The position numbers and the translations under genes were made by a program. From the NCBI GenBank assembly GCA_033977485.1, contig CM066994.1, positions 27,310,681 through 27,374,680 of the forward strand: 64,000 nucleotides of DNA, read 5' to 3'. Positions 31,672 to 43,794 of the stretch are shown piece after piece. Numbering within the stretch: position 1 is the first letter of the stretch; each line of letters begins with the position of its first letter. The stretch is from Hydrangea macrophylla (taxonomy: Eukaryota > Streptophyta > Magnoliopsida > Cornales > Hydrangeaceae). The notes beneath the pieces were generated by a model. That model made no database searches. It was not told the DNA's origin and worked only from the letters and a program-made list of their open reading frames with translations.

Positions 31672-33952
31672 GAAGAAGAAGAAGAAGAAGAAGAAGAAGA
31701 AGAAGAAGAAGAAAAGAGGAACCCCAAATATTGTTTTGCGAAATCGTCATCAACATTGAAGCCCTAAATTGGTGAGTTAACTTGTTATTTTCTTTCAATC
31801 TCGTTTGATAGAAAATTTAAATGTATAGAATATTAAATTAGTATGGTTATCAATTATGAGATTTAGTTTTTTTTTTTTTTTTACAATGATTGAAGATGTG
31901 ATTTGAGATTTATAGATGAGTATTGAATATACATTTGAGCAATTATTCAATTTTTGGATTTGGGGTTTTCCCTGATCAGATTTGAGTAAAAAATTCATAA
32001 TAAATCATATGTTAGAATTTTCGTGATTCTGTTCGCCTAGGCCTGTAGGAAACGCAATTCTGCACAACGTTTGTCTAATAGCGTTTTTCCCAATTTTGCA
32101 TCGTTTGGGCAGAAAAATTATATTACAGTAGCAGTGAATGTTAACTCCGAATTTTGAATTTATGTTTATGAAAATTTTTAGAGATGTTTCTTTGTGCGGA
32201 ATTATTATGAGGAATAATTTTGGTCCATGTTGGTTTTGGGACTGTTTAATGTAAGGGTCTGTTTGGGACTGTTTTAAATAGTATTGTTGAGTGCCGATTT
32301 TATATGTTATGTGTTAAGAAACCTCAACTTATTCTATGCGTGGTATTAAATAATTATTATGAAAATACTACACCAGAGACTTGAATAGAATTTTGGCAAA
32401 AAAAGGCCTTATCGTGAATAATCGGATAATGATATTCCATGGAATAAATGATAAACTCCCGAAGTGGTTAATGACGTGATTAAACCCTCATGAATGGGTA
32501 CTTATGAGAATTAACGTAGATGGTAAGAAACTGGGAAAAGACCTTAGTGTTCACTACTCCCCGTTGTTGTGTTATTGTTTTTGGTAGCTCGCACACTTTT
32601 GCCAGTGGCTTCGTGATCAAGCTGGCTTAAGACTTGTTGAGTGTACTTTTTGCCAGTGGCTGTGTGATCATGCTGGCCTAAGCCTTATGCTCGTCTTATA
32701 TTGTATAGACGTCTTGACATATTGACCAGCCGTCCGTTGTGTATACCTGGTTTGGTTGATACGCCAATCAAACTGACACCGGAGTGGGTGTTGGTAGTAT
32801 GTCCGGGCATACATGGGATATATGTGTGGGCTGTACCATGGAAGGTGGCCAAGTGGTGAACCTAGGGAACACAAAGATAAATTAAAGGCTAGTAAATAAT
32901 GACAATGGAGTATTTCATAAGACTGATAAGTTTGGAATAATGAATGCGACATTTAAGTTAGAATGTGGAAATATTGTTTACGGACTTGTTTGCTTGGTTT
33001 GTGATAACTATATATTACAGGATGGTGGGTCCACTAACTTTTATGTAGGGCTGACTCACCATAGATATCCGACCGGTAAGTATTCAGTTGTGTTTATTCG
33101 GGGTTGGAGCCACTGTCACCACATTGAAGGAAACTACCGTTCTATCCTGAATGTGCGTGGAACTACTGTTCTAACCCGACATGAATTATGTGTGATGACA
33201 TTGTTTATTTTCTGTGCAACGATATTGTATGATATGAGGTGGTTATGTTTTCTTTGTGAGTACTTTTGGGAGTCTATGGGACACCGTTGTTCCCTAAGAC
33301 TCGTTTTATATTTTTTTGTTAACTCATACCAGTATTTTATATACTGACCCGGGTGCGTAATGCATTCGTTGCGTTTCTATATGAAATGTAGTCGAATGTA
33401 TGTGCAAGTTTAGTATTTGGAGATTTTCTTTGGAGCTTCTGTTTGGGTGAAGAGAATGTAGCAGTGTTGTTTATTATTAGAGTTGTACTTATTTTTTTGT
33501 ACTTTATTTTATTTCTGGCAGTGTGGGCCACAAGTGTATAATTGTAATAAGGATTATATATTGGGTATTGGGAACATTGTAGTTGCTCTGACCAATGGAT
33601 GTATAGATTTTATGCTTATTCATTTTCTTTCCGCTGAACTCTATAAAGAGGATTTTATTGAATGAACATAATATTTCTTTTGTAAATCGAAAGGATATAA
33701 TATGTGGAATGGAGTTTAATTTCTTTTATAATGAAAATGAATGTTTGGGAATTCAAGTTTAATAATAAAGAGTTTTTTCTTTAAACACAAAATCACATAT
33801 CCGTATTTAATGAGTATAAAATACTATTTTCAATCATTATTTATTAGCCTGTGTGAGGCCGGGTGTCACTCTCGGTATTTTGGAAATTGAATATTAGTTT
33901 GGATACATGCTCTGGATTAAATATTTGGTTGTCCAAAAATCGGGGTGTGACA
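31185..33952 (+). mobile_element. Solo chromovirus-type LTR (2768 bp) in the F-box gene intron
   Basis: Begins TATAACAACCC (probably a mutated TGTAACAACCC) and ends GGGGTGTGACA, the Tekay-type end. A perfect 5-bp duplication GTCCT flanks it (31180-31184 and 33953-33957). A TATA-like CATATAAAG lies near 31415, followed by a purine-rich leader that has expanded into simple repeats. No coding sequence. Confidence 0.85.
31590..31713 (+). repeat. Compound microsatellite (GT)n(GA)n(GAA)n
   Basis: About 120 bases of GT, then GA, then GAA repeats in the leader region of the solo LTR. Ser/Leu/His/Thr-rich ORFs here are repeat translations. Confidence 0.97.
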
Positions 33953-33957
33953 GTCCT

Positions 33958-34398
33958 TTATCAAATTATACCAATATTAATGCAAGGTAGTACTAATATA
34001 CTATAATTTTTCTTGTCAGAGTGTCCAAGAGTGCATAGCTTTATTACTTGTAAATTATAATAAACTTTCCAAGTGTCGAACAAGCACAGGAAAACTGGAA
34101 AATTATTTTAAGAGTAACAAAATTTATTCATGTAAGATTTTAGTATTTTAAGTGAAGAACATTTTCAGCTGAAACATTTTACGTCGTACTCAACGGAGCT
34201 TGACTATGTAAAAGCAACTCCAAAAATGATTTGACTTTCAAATAAAAACAACACATGCTTAATCTTCGAACAGTCTAAAAAATGACATCGGTTAAAACCT
34301 TTGAAGCACTGGTGCGGGTTTGGGGGATTCACCTATTTGTTAAAAATCAAGGGTGCAGGAGTGGTGGTCCAAAAGTGCATTGTTTTATACATGTACTC
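33958..34398. other. Intron remainder, no feature seen
   Basis: AT-rich sequence between the solo LTR and the hAT-like remnant; I see no gene or clear repeat. Confidence 0.6.
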
Positions 34399-35275
34399 AA
34401 GGGCGGACGCACACATGGTCTAGGGTAGGCCCAGGCCCCCCTGAAATTTGCATATGACACTTATACGTATAATATTTATGGTTTTCAGAAATAGGGCCAC
34501 CCTGGAATTCTAGAATACCCAATAGTTTTTAGGTTTCACCAACAAACCCTCATTGTGTTTCGAAACTTTGCCTTTCAGAACTCAAAAATTACGTGATTTA
34601 CACCGAATTGGGGTTGCATAAATTATCAACTAACCTGACAGTTTATCTCTGCTCATCTAATGTTTCCGAAAAAATACTCCCTCTCTCCGGTATCATCTTT
34701 TCACACGTCTATTCTTCACTATCCCTTTTTTTCTTGAAAAAAAAAAAAAAAACTCCCTTTCTTTCTCCTAATCTCCTGTGCAGACTTTTAGCTCCAAAAC
34801 ATATACTTTTAAGTGGGAAAGATTCCATTATTGCAAGTATTTGATTTGGTATAGCGCGCAATTGGGTTCTCTAAGAAGCTAGAATTAGTGGCATTCTTAT
34901 TGACATTTAAATTGCGATTGGTGAATATAAGTTTGTGGATTTGTGAATTAAGATTTAATTTGTGACTTTGTGAATTGAGGTTCAATCTGGGTATTTGTGA
35001 ATTTTGATAGTTAACTCAGCCATGAAGATTGTGAAAAGTCACTAGCCTACTGGAGTGGGAGAGTACTAATTTTTAAATGATAAGTTGCTTGTGTATAATC
35101 GAGAAAAAGAGATTCAATGAGGTTACATTATAATGAAACGTTTACAGCATATGAAACACCGTTGAGGTTACTTTTAAATGTACCAAGATTTATTAGAAAT
35201 AAAATATTAGCTTTTGTGAACGTTGTATTTATACTTAGACTAGGCCCCCTGACCAAGAATCCCGGGTCGGCCCTT
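34399..35275. mobile_element. hAT-like non-autonomous remnant (about 880 bp)
   Basis: Left end AAGGGCGGACGCACAC...GGCCCAGGCCCCCC and right end TAGGCCCCCTGACC...GGGTCGGCCCTT are diverged inverted repeats of a type common in plants. No target duplication is clear. The interior is AT-rich with no transposase. It lies in the F-box gene intron. Confidence 0.45.
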
Positions 35276-36665
35276 AATGTTATGTCTATACCAACCGGAG
35301 AATAACCAAATGCAAAAAGATGCATTCCATGAGGACATTTAATCAGGAATGCCAAGCAACAAAAACAAAAGTGACATCATAAATAAGGATTGCAAAGAAA
35401 TACTAACCCAAAGACAATGATGCCCCATTTCAAGTTCTTTGACCTGAATAAGGCTTTGAAGAAGTTCTTTAAAACATAGAATCGTGCAGTCAAAATTAAG
35501 GTACGCATCAACCAAAGACAACATATTAACCAACCGAATCCTCTTCCCTATGCAATATCCAGTAATCGCCAATGACTGAAGATTAGGAGCCAAAAATTCC
35601 GATATTAAGACATCGTCATCAGTATAATACGGAGGACACACATGGATAATTAATTTTCTCAAGCGTGTAGAATCGACATCGAGATGTTTAAAGCCTCTAC
35701 AGCAATCCAACTCCAAAACTTCCAACAATGGACTACCCAATAATATATATCGCATAGTATCATCACTCATATATAAATTCTCTAGGAAAAGATTCTTAAG
35801 CGAATTCCAGGTAATTACACCCATTGGGACATTTCTGCAGCGCCTCAATTTCAATTTGGTTAAGGATGATGAGCATCTATAATATGTGTGTTCCAGGTCA
35901 GAGATGCGTTCAGAAGTAGAACACAAATACCCATTGATAGGTAATTTTCTCAGGCTTGTAGAATTGATATCGAGAAGATTAAAGACTAAACAACGATCCA
36001 ATTCCAAAACTTCCAACAATGGACTACCAGATACTATTATGTTCTGTAAAGTATCTTCATTCACATTTAAAGCCTCTAGACATAGTTTCTTAAGCGAATT
36101 CCAGGTAATTTTTGCACCATTGGGCACAACATTACAGTAACTCAATTTCAATTCGGTTATGGATGAGCAAATGTGTTCTGGCAAAGTGTAGGTAGTAAAT
36201 CCCCCACTCCGTAAGAGATCTATGGAGAGGTGCTCTACATCGCACACCTCGTGGCGAATCGAATCCAACGGTCTATATAATGAGATGCAGAACGCGATTT
36301 ATTTTTGAAACTTAGACTGAATTTATAAACCTTGGAATGTCGGCATTGAATTAGGGTTTGATCGACAAAGCGAACGAAGTCGGAAAAGCAATCTCGTGAT
36401 TTATGGTTTGTGAAAATGAGGTTGGGGACAGATTTATGGTTTATGAAAAGGAAGTGGTCCAGAGGTATTGCTAGTTTTTAGAGAGAGAAGATATTCTAAC
36501 AACTTCATGCATGGGCAAGAGAGAGAGTATGTGGAGAAGGATAGCCTCCGACAACGCACTGAGTCAGTCTAGGGTTTCACACGTCGCCACCGACCGTTTT
36601 TGTGGAGGTTCGTCGATACTGTCAGTCCGTTCTTGTTCGTTTGAGCCATCACTTCTTTGGTCCAT

Positions 36666-37323
36666 CACTCTAAACAATGTGGGTTAAGAGAGCAAAAAAA
36701 AAAAACAAGTGAATGATAAAAGTTCATTAATTTTGTTTTATATAGGGTAATTAGGCTGCATCTCATGCGGGCTGGGCTGCATTGTAGGTTTGTTCAGTCT
36801 TGACCTGAGTCGGGAGCTCGACTTGAACATCAAAGTTCAACTTGCATTTTAGTACCAGTGCCCGAGACCGAGTTGCAGTAGATAAGCATCAAACCTAAGG
36901 GTTTGCATAGTAATATTTCTTATTTCGTGTATTCAATTTTTTAAAAATGAAAAATGAGTTTTTATTTATTTTTAAAAGGGGCAGTTAGTGGAGAGGGCAT
37001 TAATACAAGTTTTATTGATGTTAAGAACAATTTAAAAAATGACTTAACCAAAACTTAACACACCCTCACTCTACATGTGTTTAGACAAAACTGCCTCTTC
37101 CTAAACAGTAACACAAAAATCACACAGTCCACACTCTATACTCGCGAAGAACACGAAAAACTCTCGACGAAGAACAATCGCGAAGAACACTTGCAAAGAG
37201 CAGTGATCGCGAACCATTACAGCAAACAATTTCATCAAATCTTTAAGAGATTGCGATTACGAAGCAACTCATTGATCATAGAACACACAATGGCGAAGAA
37301 AAGTAAGTGAAATTACCAAAACA
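36666..37323. other. Intergenic segment with a possible orphan first exon
   Basis: Upstream of the F-box gene and mostly featureless. At 37120-37297 the sequence becomes C/A-rich, resembling a plant 5' leader, and ends ATGGCGAAGAAAA|GTAAGTG (ATG at 37290). This could be the first exon of a plus-strand host gene that is lost or lies beyond the retroelement fragments. No downstream exon is recognised. Confidence 0.3.
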
Positions 37324-37935
37324 CTAGGCACCCCTTCTCAGGCCGACCTCATGCCCTGGGATCGGTCTTTCATTCCCAGCGGGCTCGTCATGGGTTTCTA
37401 AATTATCTCCAAACAACGAGTTAATTTTTCCCCACTGCTGATCTGAAACTTGCCCGGTTTGGCCGATCACTGGCTCCTTGATGGTGATGCTTGCTCGGGC
37501 CGAAACTTGGGGTATGTTCATCGTCTCTCCTAAAATCTCTTTACCATTTCTCTTCTAAGGGGTAATGTATTTTTCAGCTTGGGAAGGGGATGGGGCATTA
37601 TTGCTTGCCCCCAACCCAACCTGCGATAGCAAGGTTGGTGATATCGTTGGCTGTGAAATACCATTCGCTTGGTATTCCTTTCATTCTTTCACTTCACGAA
37701 ACATCTCACTAACCTGGGTAAAAGTCTGGTCTTGTCTAATGGACATCTCATCGAAACGTTGGTTAAAGTGCTCTAGTATGCTGTTACCCATATTAGACAA
37801 GTATGCCTGGCTGGCTACTAAGCTGTCTGGGGATTCTACATTTTCGGTAGGCTCGCGTGAGTCCACCTCTTGGGAAGGACCCTTGGATCTTGTTCCTTTT
37901 CCATCCATTTGACACTGACCCACTGGGTGTGCCAA
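37324..37935 (-). pseudogene. Degraded retroelement gag-like N-terminal segment
   Basis: One minus-strand frame with two stops (after 'FREVKE' and after 'KYITP') begins near 37935, just after TTTTTGGCACACCCAGTGGG. That sequence resembles the primer-site and gag leader of some plant Ty3/gypsy elements. The protein is hydrophilic, with 'NSILEHFNQRFDEMSIRQD' typical of the start of such gags. The rest is missing. Family assignment is tentative. Confidence 0.45.
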
Positions 37936-38039
37936 AAATTACTTACAATAAATTTCTGTAGTGGTGTGTGGGCGTGCCAGAGTCTACTTGGACTCAAAGA
38001 AATTATGATAACTTGATCTAACTTCTGACTCAAACGACG

Positions 38040-38521
38040 ATTGTTAAAAGTGAATAATAGCAATGATGGGCCTTAGATGCGTCGTCACCATTAGATGGGT
38101 CGTCTGCTGAGTGGTCACTGCTGGTAGAATCCTCTCCACTCGTTATATCGTTGTCGCTATCTGTATCAATGGGAACTAAATCTGCATTTGGCTCTGGTAT
38201 GGGCTCGGGTGAGAATGGTGGTGCTGGTGCGGCCATGATAATCGGAAAGAGTATATCGTCGTATAGTGTCTCATCCTGAGTCATGCTGATAAGCTCATGG
38301 TGAATAAGTATGGTAGTCTCTGAAGCATGGATCGACTCGGGCTAAACTCGATCCGGATGCTGCAATGTATCGGTAAGCACATCTCTCTGTATGTCCTCCT
38401 CCAAGATATGCCTCGCCCTTTAGTAGATTCGCTGTCGATATAGTACAGGGTCAGCAGGCTGGATACGACTCTCGCGATTATAGTGACCTCCGAAATCATC
38501 ATGAACGAAGCTCGACTCCAT
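38040..38521 (-). pseudogene. Leader/gag N-terminal remnant next to Tekay-type LTR
   Basis: On the minus strand, ATG at 38521 opens a frame with two stops and an acidic, Pro-rich part ('PAPPFSPEPIPEPNADL', then Asp/Ser-rich). It lies about 100 bases inside the primer-binding site, where gag should begin. It is truncated around 38040, where different sequence begins. Too short and degraded for a firm family call. Confidence 0.45.
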
Positions 38522-38624
38522 AGTCATGCAAGAGGAGCTAACTTAGTGTCAGTACTAATGCGAGGTAAATCTTAGGCTCATAATTTAAGGTGTAGGACAA
38601 TCAGTGAGCGCGTCTAAACCTAAA

Positions 38625-38636
38625 GCTCTGATACCA
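38625..38636 (-). other. Primer-binding site (tRNA-iMet)
   Basis: The minus strand reads TGGTATCAGAGC, complementary to the 3' end of initiator Met tRNA. It lies 8 bases inside the 5' LTR that ends at 38645. Confidence 0.85.
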
Positions 38637-39367
38637 AAAATCCCTGTCACGCCCCGAAGTACCAAAAATAGGAAAAAATAAATTTCCTTTATGGGTTCGT
38701 AGACACGTGACTGGTTGTGAATGTCACTTGATTGTCTAAAAATGCTTAAAACAATAATATAATACGGGAAAGTGACTAAGTTCAGCGGAAGCAAGAATCT
38801 AAACATTCAAGTCTTACATGATTAGTATATTACAGACTAAAAGATATTCAAAAGATAGATATTACAAGTTCAACTAAGCTACTACATCATTAAACATATT
38901 AATAATAGAACTATGATAAAAGAAAAAATCCAAGATCTTCAGCTGGCGAAACCATAGCCTTCATTGTAGTAATCTTCACCAGCATAGTCTTTAGTAGTAA
39001 AATCTATATCTTGATCATAGCCAGCTCCGTCTAGACCTGCAAAGGCTGTACGTGGAAGGTCCAATGGCATGAAAAGCCGTTAGCGGTTAAGCTAAGTGAG
39101 GGTCCCCTTAAGGTTACCACCACCAAGGTAAGTTATTCATCATCTCTTCTTAGTTCTCGAAACCATATCTCGTTCATCATTTCTTATTCTCGATACTATG
39201 TCTCATTCGTCTTTTCTTATTCTCAAAACCATGTCTTATTTAAACCCAATCATTCCCTTTAAAACTTAACCTAGAACTGAACTGACCAATGACATTGACT
39301 GAAAGAAGGCTTAACTCCAAACGCATTTACTGGTCAAGAAAGACAACACTCAACAATGAATAGTTAA

Positions 39368-39745
39368 TTGTCGCCCAATTGGCACTCAAATTGTCGCCCA
39401 AATGGCACTCAAACTATCGCCCAACTGGCATTCAAACTGTCGTCTAAATGGCATAAGTGTGCAGGACAGTAACAATCTCTTGGTCGAACACGTCATGCCG
39501 ATCCTCAGGTCGCCCGCACATTACCAAACACGTCATGCCGATCCTCAGACCAAGGGTACGGGATATTAACAATCACTTGGACGAACACGTCATGCCAATC
39601 CTCAGGTCACCCGTACTTGACCGAACACTTCATGCCGATCCTCAGTCCAAGGGTGCGGAAAAATAATCAACCACTTGATTGAACACATCATGACGATCCT
39701 CAGGTCATCCGTACTTGACCGAACACGTCATGCTGATCCTCATAT
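39368..39745 (-). repeat. Tandem repeats in the Tekay-type LTR
   Basis: Four units of about 27 bp ('gtcgcccaattggcactcaaa', 39368-39450) followed by diverged units on 'aacacgtcatgccgatcctcag' alternating with 'gtcgcccgtacttgacc' (39457-39745). Confidence 0.85.
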
Positions 39746-40461
39746 CAAGAACACAAACCATAACTCTCCTATCGACACCATGGAATTACCGAAAGACCAA
39801 TTTTGTAAGAAATATCCAAACACGACACGAAAGTTCACGATTCAACTTTGACCGGTAGTCACACGACTAGAAATGAGGCCCAATGTCCCTTATTCGCATT
39901 AAATCTGTTATCAAAGGTTTTATCGTTATTTTTCACGTTCGTACATTTCGTAGTTTAGTTCATTAATATCATCCATTTATAACCGTTAATATTTCGCTAT
40001 ACGTCCGACATTCCGTTTTACCTCTCAAAATACTTACGATGGAAACTTTTTCGATCACTTATTAACGCAATAATCGTGCCATACAACATACTTATAGTTT
40101 GGGTATGAACTTTCAACGGTCATTAAACTATATTCATAACAATGGAAAACATAGCACGTAGCTCATGGATTTATAACATGAATTTAATACCAATAAACTT
40201 ATAGATGAAACCCTTAACATACTCATCTACGCGATAGCACTACCATAGCACAAGATTTTCATAACAACACAGGTACAGGAAACTAGCATCAACCATCAAC
40301 ACCATGCATAAACAAAACATTATACAAAAAGCTACACAATCTGTCAGATACATTTTCACTGTGTTGACTGAAACAATATGATTTATTTGGGCATGATAAA
40401 TTGCTTTGTAGATCAAACTCAAAACTAGAACATTATAGGTATTTAGATCATCTTCATGTAC

Positions 40462-40950
40462 AAAAAAAATCTAACTTCAATTACATTTTTGAGCTGCTCA
40501 AAATATTTATTCTACCTAGACATTTCTATAATTTTGGACTGCTATGTCCCAGATTTATAGCACTGCGTTGTACGTGAATTTCACCTATGAAGGAGGGGTT
40601 TTTAGACTGAGCTATAGAAGAGTTATTTGTAGAAAACTGAGTTAGATTTCTCCACAAAAAAACCTAGCCTAATTCAGATTTTTGAGCTACTCCAAACATT
40701 TATTTTACTAAACTATGTTCTGCTGAAAGTTTCAGTTTCTCAGATTTATAACACTGCGTTTTACATGCATTTCACCTATAAAGGATTGATTTCTAGACTG
40801 AACTATAGAAGAGTTATTTGTAGATAAATGAGCTAGATTTTTTCACCAAAAAACCTAGCTTAATTCGGATTTTTGAGCTGCACAAAACATTCATTTTACT
40901 AAACTACATTCTGCTGAAAGTTCAGTTTCTCAGATTTAAAGCACTTGTCT
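40462..40950 (-). repeat. Tandem repeat of about 190 bp, 2.6 copies
   Basis: Units share 'gatttttgagctactccaaacattta', 'ctgaaagtttcagtttctcagattta' and 'gaactatagaagagttatttgtag'. They lie near the promoter side of the same LTR. Confidence 0.8.
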
Positions 40951-41732
40951 TGCATGTCATGAAAACTTCAACACAACAACATCAAACTCTTACTAAACAT
41001 TAATATATACTATATATGTTCTAAATTGAGTTAGATTACTCACAATTACTCACCAAAGCTTGAAATTGAGCTTGGATGTTGTTTTTGAGCTTAATGGAGC
41101 TTAAACTTCAAACTTCAAGTATGAACTTCTTCTTTTTCTTAACTTTTCTTCTCTCTTTTTCTCATGAACTACCCAAGTCTCCTAATTTTCTCTCCAAAAA
41201 TTCAGATTATGATACAACTAAGAGAGTGTAGTGTGTGGATGTGCTTGTTTATATAGAATTTCCATGTGCTAGGTGTCCTTTGCATGTTGCATGCTTAGGA
41301 CATGTGTCCATTAAGTGGACATATGTCCAAAGGGATGGCATGTGGTTGCCACATGGTCGGCCATGTGGGCCCACCTCGAGTTGTGTGCCACTTTCTTAGT
41401 TTATATGCATAAGTTTCTCGGTATGCGTGTCAGTCTCGAAGTACGTGCAAACTGGCATTATTTCTAATGTCCGGGTCCGGGTACGAGACTAAGTTAAATC
41501 TTATTATGGTCGAGTCGGTATGGTTACTACAGTCCATATGGTAATACTACAACACGTCTATACCGTCACGTAATTAAAATAATAATATAATAATATAGTC
41601 GGTCCAATATAGAAATTCGAAAAAGCTGATATTATAATGACAGAAAATTACAGGTGTTACAAAAATATTTGTTTAGTTGAAAAGAAAAAGATGATTGAAC
41701 ATCAACAGTACATATTCATCCATGACAAGTAA

Positions 41733-43777
41733 TGTAATACCCGTACCCGTAAAATGGTAATAATATTATTTCGCACACATTAATTAGCATAATTAATAGC
41801 ATGTGATGATTTGGGTAAGTTCCAGTTTCCCTAATGTGATAAGTGCTTGATAAAAGGCATAGTTAGACAAATGTGAAATGGGACCCATGGGAGGTCCAGA
41901 TTGGATAAATTGCATTTAGTTGCATTTATGTGATTAAATGGTAGACATGTAAATGTAAATGTATACATTATATTACATGTTGATACCATATGATTATTTA
42001 ATTGATAAAATATTAAGTGTTTTAATATTCTCTTATTGTTCATGTTTATTTATGTGACCAGTTTGGGTACCATTATGAGGCGTAATTGAACACGTAGCAT
42101 AATTGGTAAATTAATTAGTGCCTTCATATAATATTTGGGACCATATTTGGAGCTCATACGTGACATAGACACATACCCACTTAGATAATGAGTAATTATT
42201 ATAACATTTAGGAGTTTTATAATAAGGGTATAGAAGTTGTTGGGATGTAAGTACAATAAATGAAAAAAAAAATGGTTATGAGTTACTAGAGGATGACACC
42301 TCCCTGTGACTCATCAACTTCATTTAAAGAAAAAAAATAAAAAAAAAAAAAACAAAAGAAAAGAAAGACAAACGTGCAAGTGTGGCGGCGACGTGTGTGG
42401 CGTATATATTATACTTATATATACATATGTTAGTTAGTATTAGTTAATAAAAAAATGAAACATAAACATACAAAGATAGACAAAGAGAGAGAGAGAGAGC
42501 TGCGAGAGCAGAAGAGAGAAAGTGAGGGTTTCGACTTCTCGATGTCATAGGTTTGTCGTACGTTGCCCAAATCGGGATACGAAGTCATATTTGTACTCGT
42601 GGGGGTAAGTTTAATCTTATGGTATAATTTAATTTGGGTTTTATCATGATTTTTTCGTGACCCAAATGGGTTAGTAACATTTAGTTTATCAAAATTGTGT
42701 AGAATTAACTACAGGTTCATATTTGAGCTGGATCTAGGAAAGATTCGGGGTTTTTAGGCTTATTTGATTATTCGTAAAGGTGAGTGTCCTAATCCCAAAA
42801 TTGGATGTTTAATGTTATTTATTTGTTATTAAATGCTTTTAAATGCTTAATTATTGATTAAGTAGAAAATCATGTGATTAGTTTGTATTTAACATGTCTA
42901 AAATGTTAAATTGCCATGTTGACATGTTGAGCTGCTTATGTGCTTATTTGGGTCAAAGGGTCTCAAGTGATAATTACCATTAGTTAGCCCATGTATAAAG
43001 GACAGAGAGATGATAAAATCCTCAGAGAAAAGGGGATAGTGGTGATGACCACAACGAATCGACTACGGTCACAAATGAATGAGTGTGATTTCGCTATATG
43101 CGACGGAAAAAGTGAGAATGGCCCGTAATCAGGGGTCCAGAACGATCGTGATTGATTACTTGACACGCCTGCGACCATTTATTGTTGTGAATTTTTAATT
43201 GGTATTATGAATTATTAAATATTCCAATTGCATGATTAGCACCACGTACTCACTGAGCGAAACCTTATTCGATTTTGTGGTTAATGACCACGCAGGTTCA
43301 GATGAACATCACAGTGAGAAATGATCAAGACTACGGGGCTGGGTTTGCTAAGATGGGTTTTGTATCATTCATTTTATTTATTTTTAAATTATTAGTTGGA
43401 GATGTTTGGGAGTTGTGGTATAATGATTACAACTTGGTGTATAAGAACATATTAGAAGTTATGATTTTAACTTTTATTATGTTAGAACGAATCTATATAT
43501 ATTAGTTAGGTTTTTGATATGTTTTAGAATATTTAAATAAATAAGTGTAGCAGGGGTTAAATATTTCCGTTTTGAAAACAGGATGAATGGTGATGTAATA
43601 GGGGAAACTCTGCTTAAAACTTTACTTTATTTCTTTTGGTTATTTTATTTGATAAAATGATATTTTACCCCTGATATTTCAGTAAAAATGTTATTTTTGT
43701 AACGTTAAAAATAATTGTTGGTCCTTGTTGACTTTGTTACACGTGTCCTAGCCCGCGGGGCGGGTTGGAATGTGACA
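41733..43777 (+). repeat. Left LTR (2045 bp), uninterrupted
   Basis: TGTAATACCC to GGAATGTGACA. A TATA-rich region at 42405-42430 and a GA-rich leader at 42487-42525 follow U3. It is the undisturbed reference for mapping the insertions in the right LTR. Confidence 0.88.
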
Positions 43778-43782
43778 AATTT

Positions 43783-43794
43783 TGGTATCAGAGC
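43783..43794 (+). other. Primer-binding site (tRNA-iMet)
   Basis: TGGTATCAGAGC, five bases after the LTR end. Confidence 0.9.

Larger units (their letters stand above)
30602..36665 (-). pseudogene. F-box/LRR/FBD gene, decayed, with TE-filled intron
   Basis: Relatives are substrate-recognition subunits of SCF ubiquitin ligases. Exon 1 runs 36665-35408 from an ATG at 36665: a charged N-terminus, an F-box ('LSALSEAILLHILSLLP' then 'SLSK...YLWT'), then leucine-rich repeats. The LRR part (open frame 36268-35409) contains two similar blocks around 'ITWNSLKKLCLE' and 'ITWNSLKNLFLE'. The donor TGG|GTTAGT at 35407 and acceptor CATTGCAG before 30925 define an intron of about 4.5 kb. Exon 2 (30925-30602) is the FBD domain ('NLKIFKCVGSNGREIEHLFPFLEFLLKNA', abbreviated here by its ends NLK and KNA). 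Lesions in exon 1: a TGA where the F-box start usually has Arg, a TAG where it has Trp, a short tandem duplication around 36405-36450, and a 2-base frameshift near 36250. The FBD exon is intact. Confidence 0.85.
38645..41661 (-). repeat. Tekay-type 5' LTR (3017 bp)
   Basis: On the minus strand it runs TGTAACACCTG to TTCGGGGCGTGACA. A minus-strand TATATAA at 41249-41255 is the likely promoter. The LTR contains two tandem arrays. Flanks do not form a duplication: the left side is the element's own internal DNA, cut off after 600 bases, so the element is truncated. Confidence 0.85.

Noticed and set aside
31458..31798. Ser/Leu/His/Thr-rich ORFs
   Set aside because: Translations of the GT/GA/GAA microsatellite.
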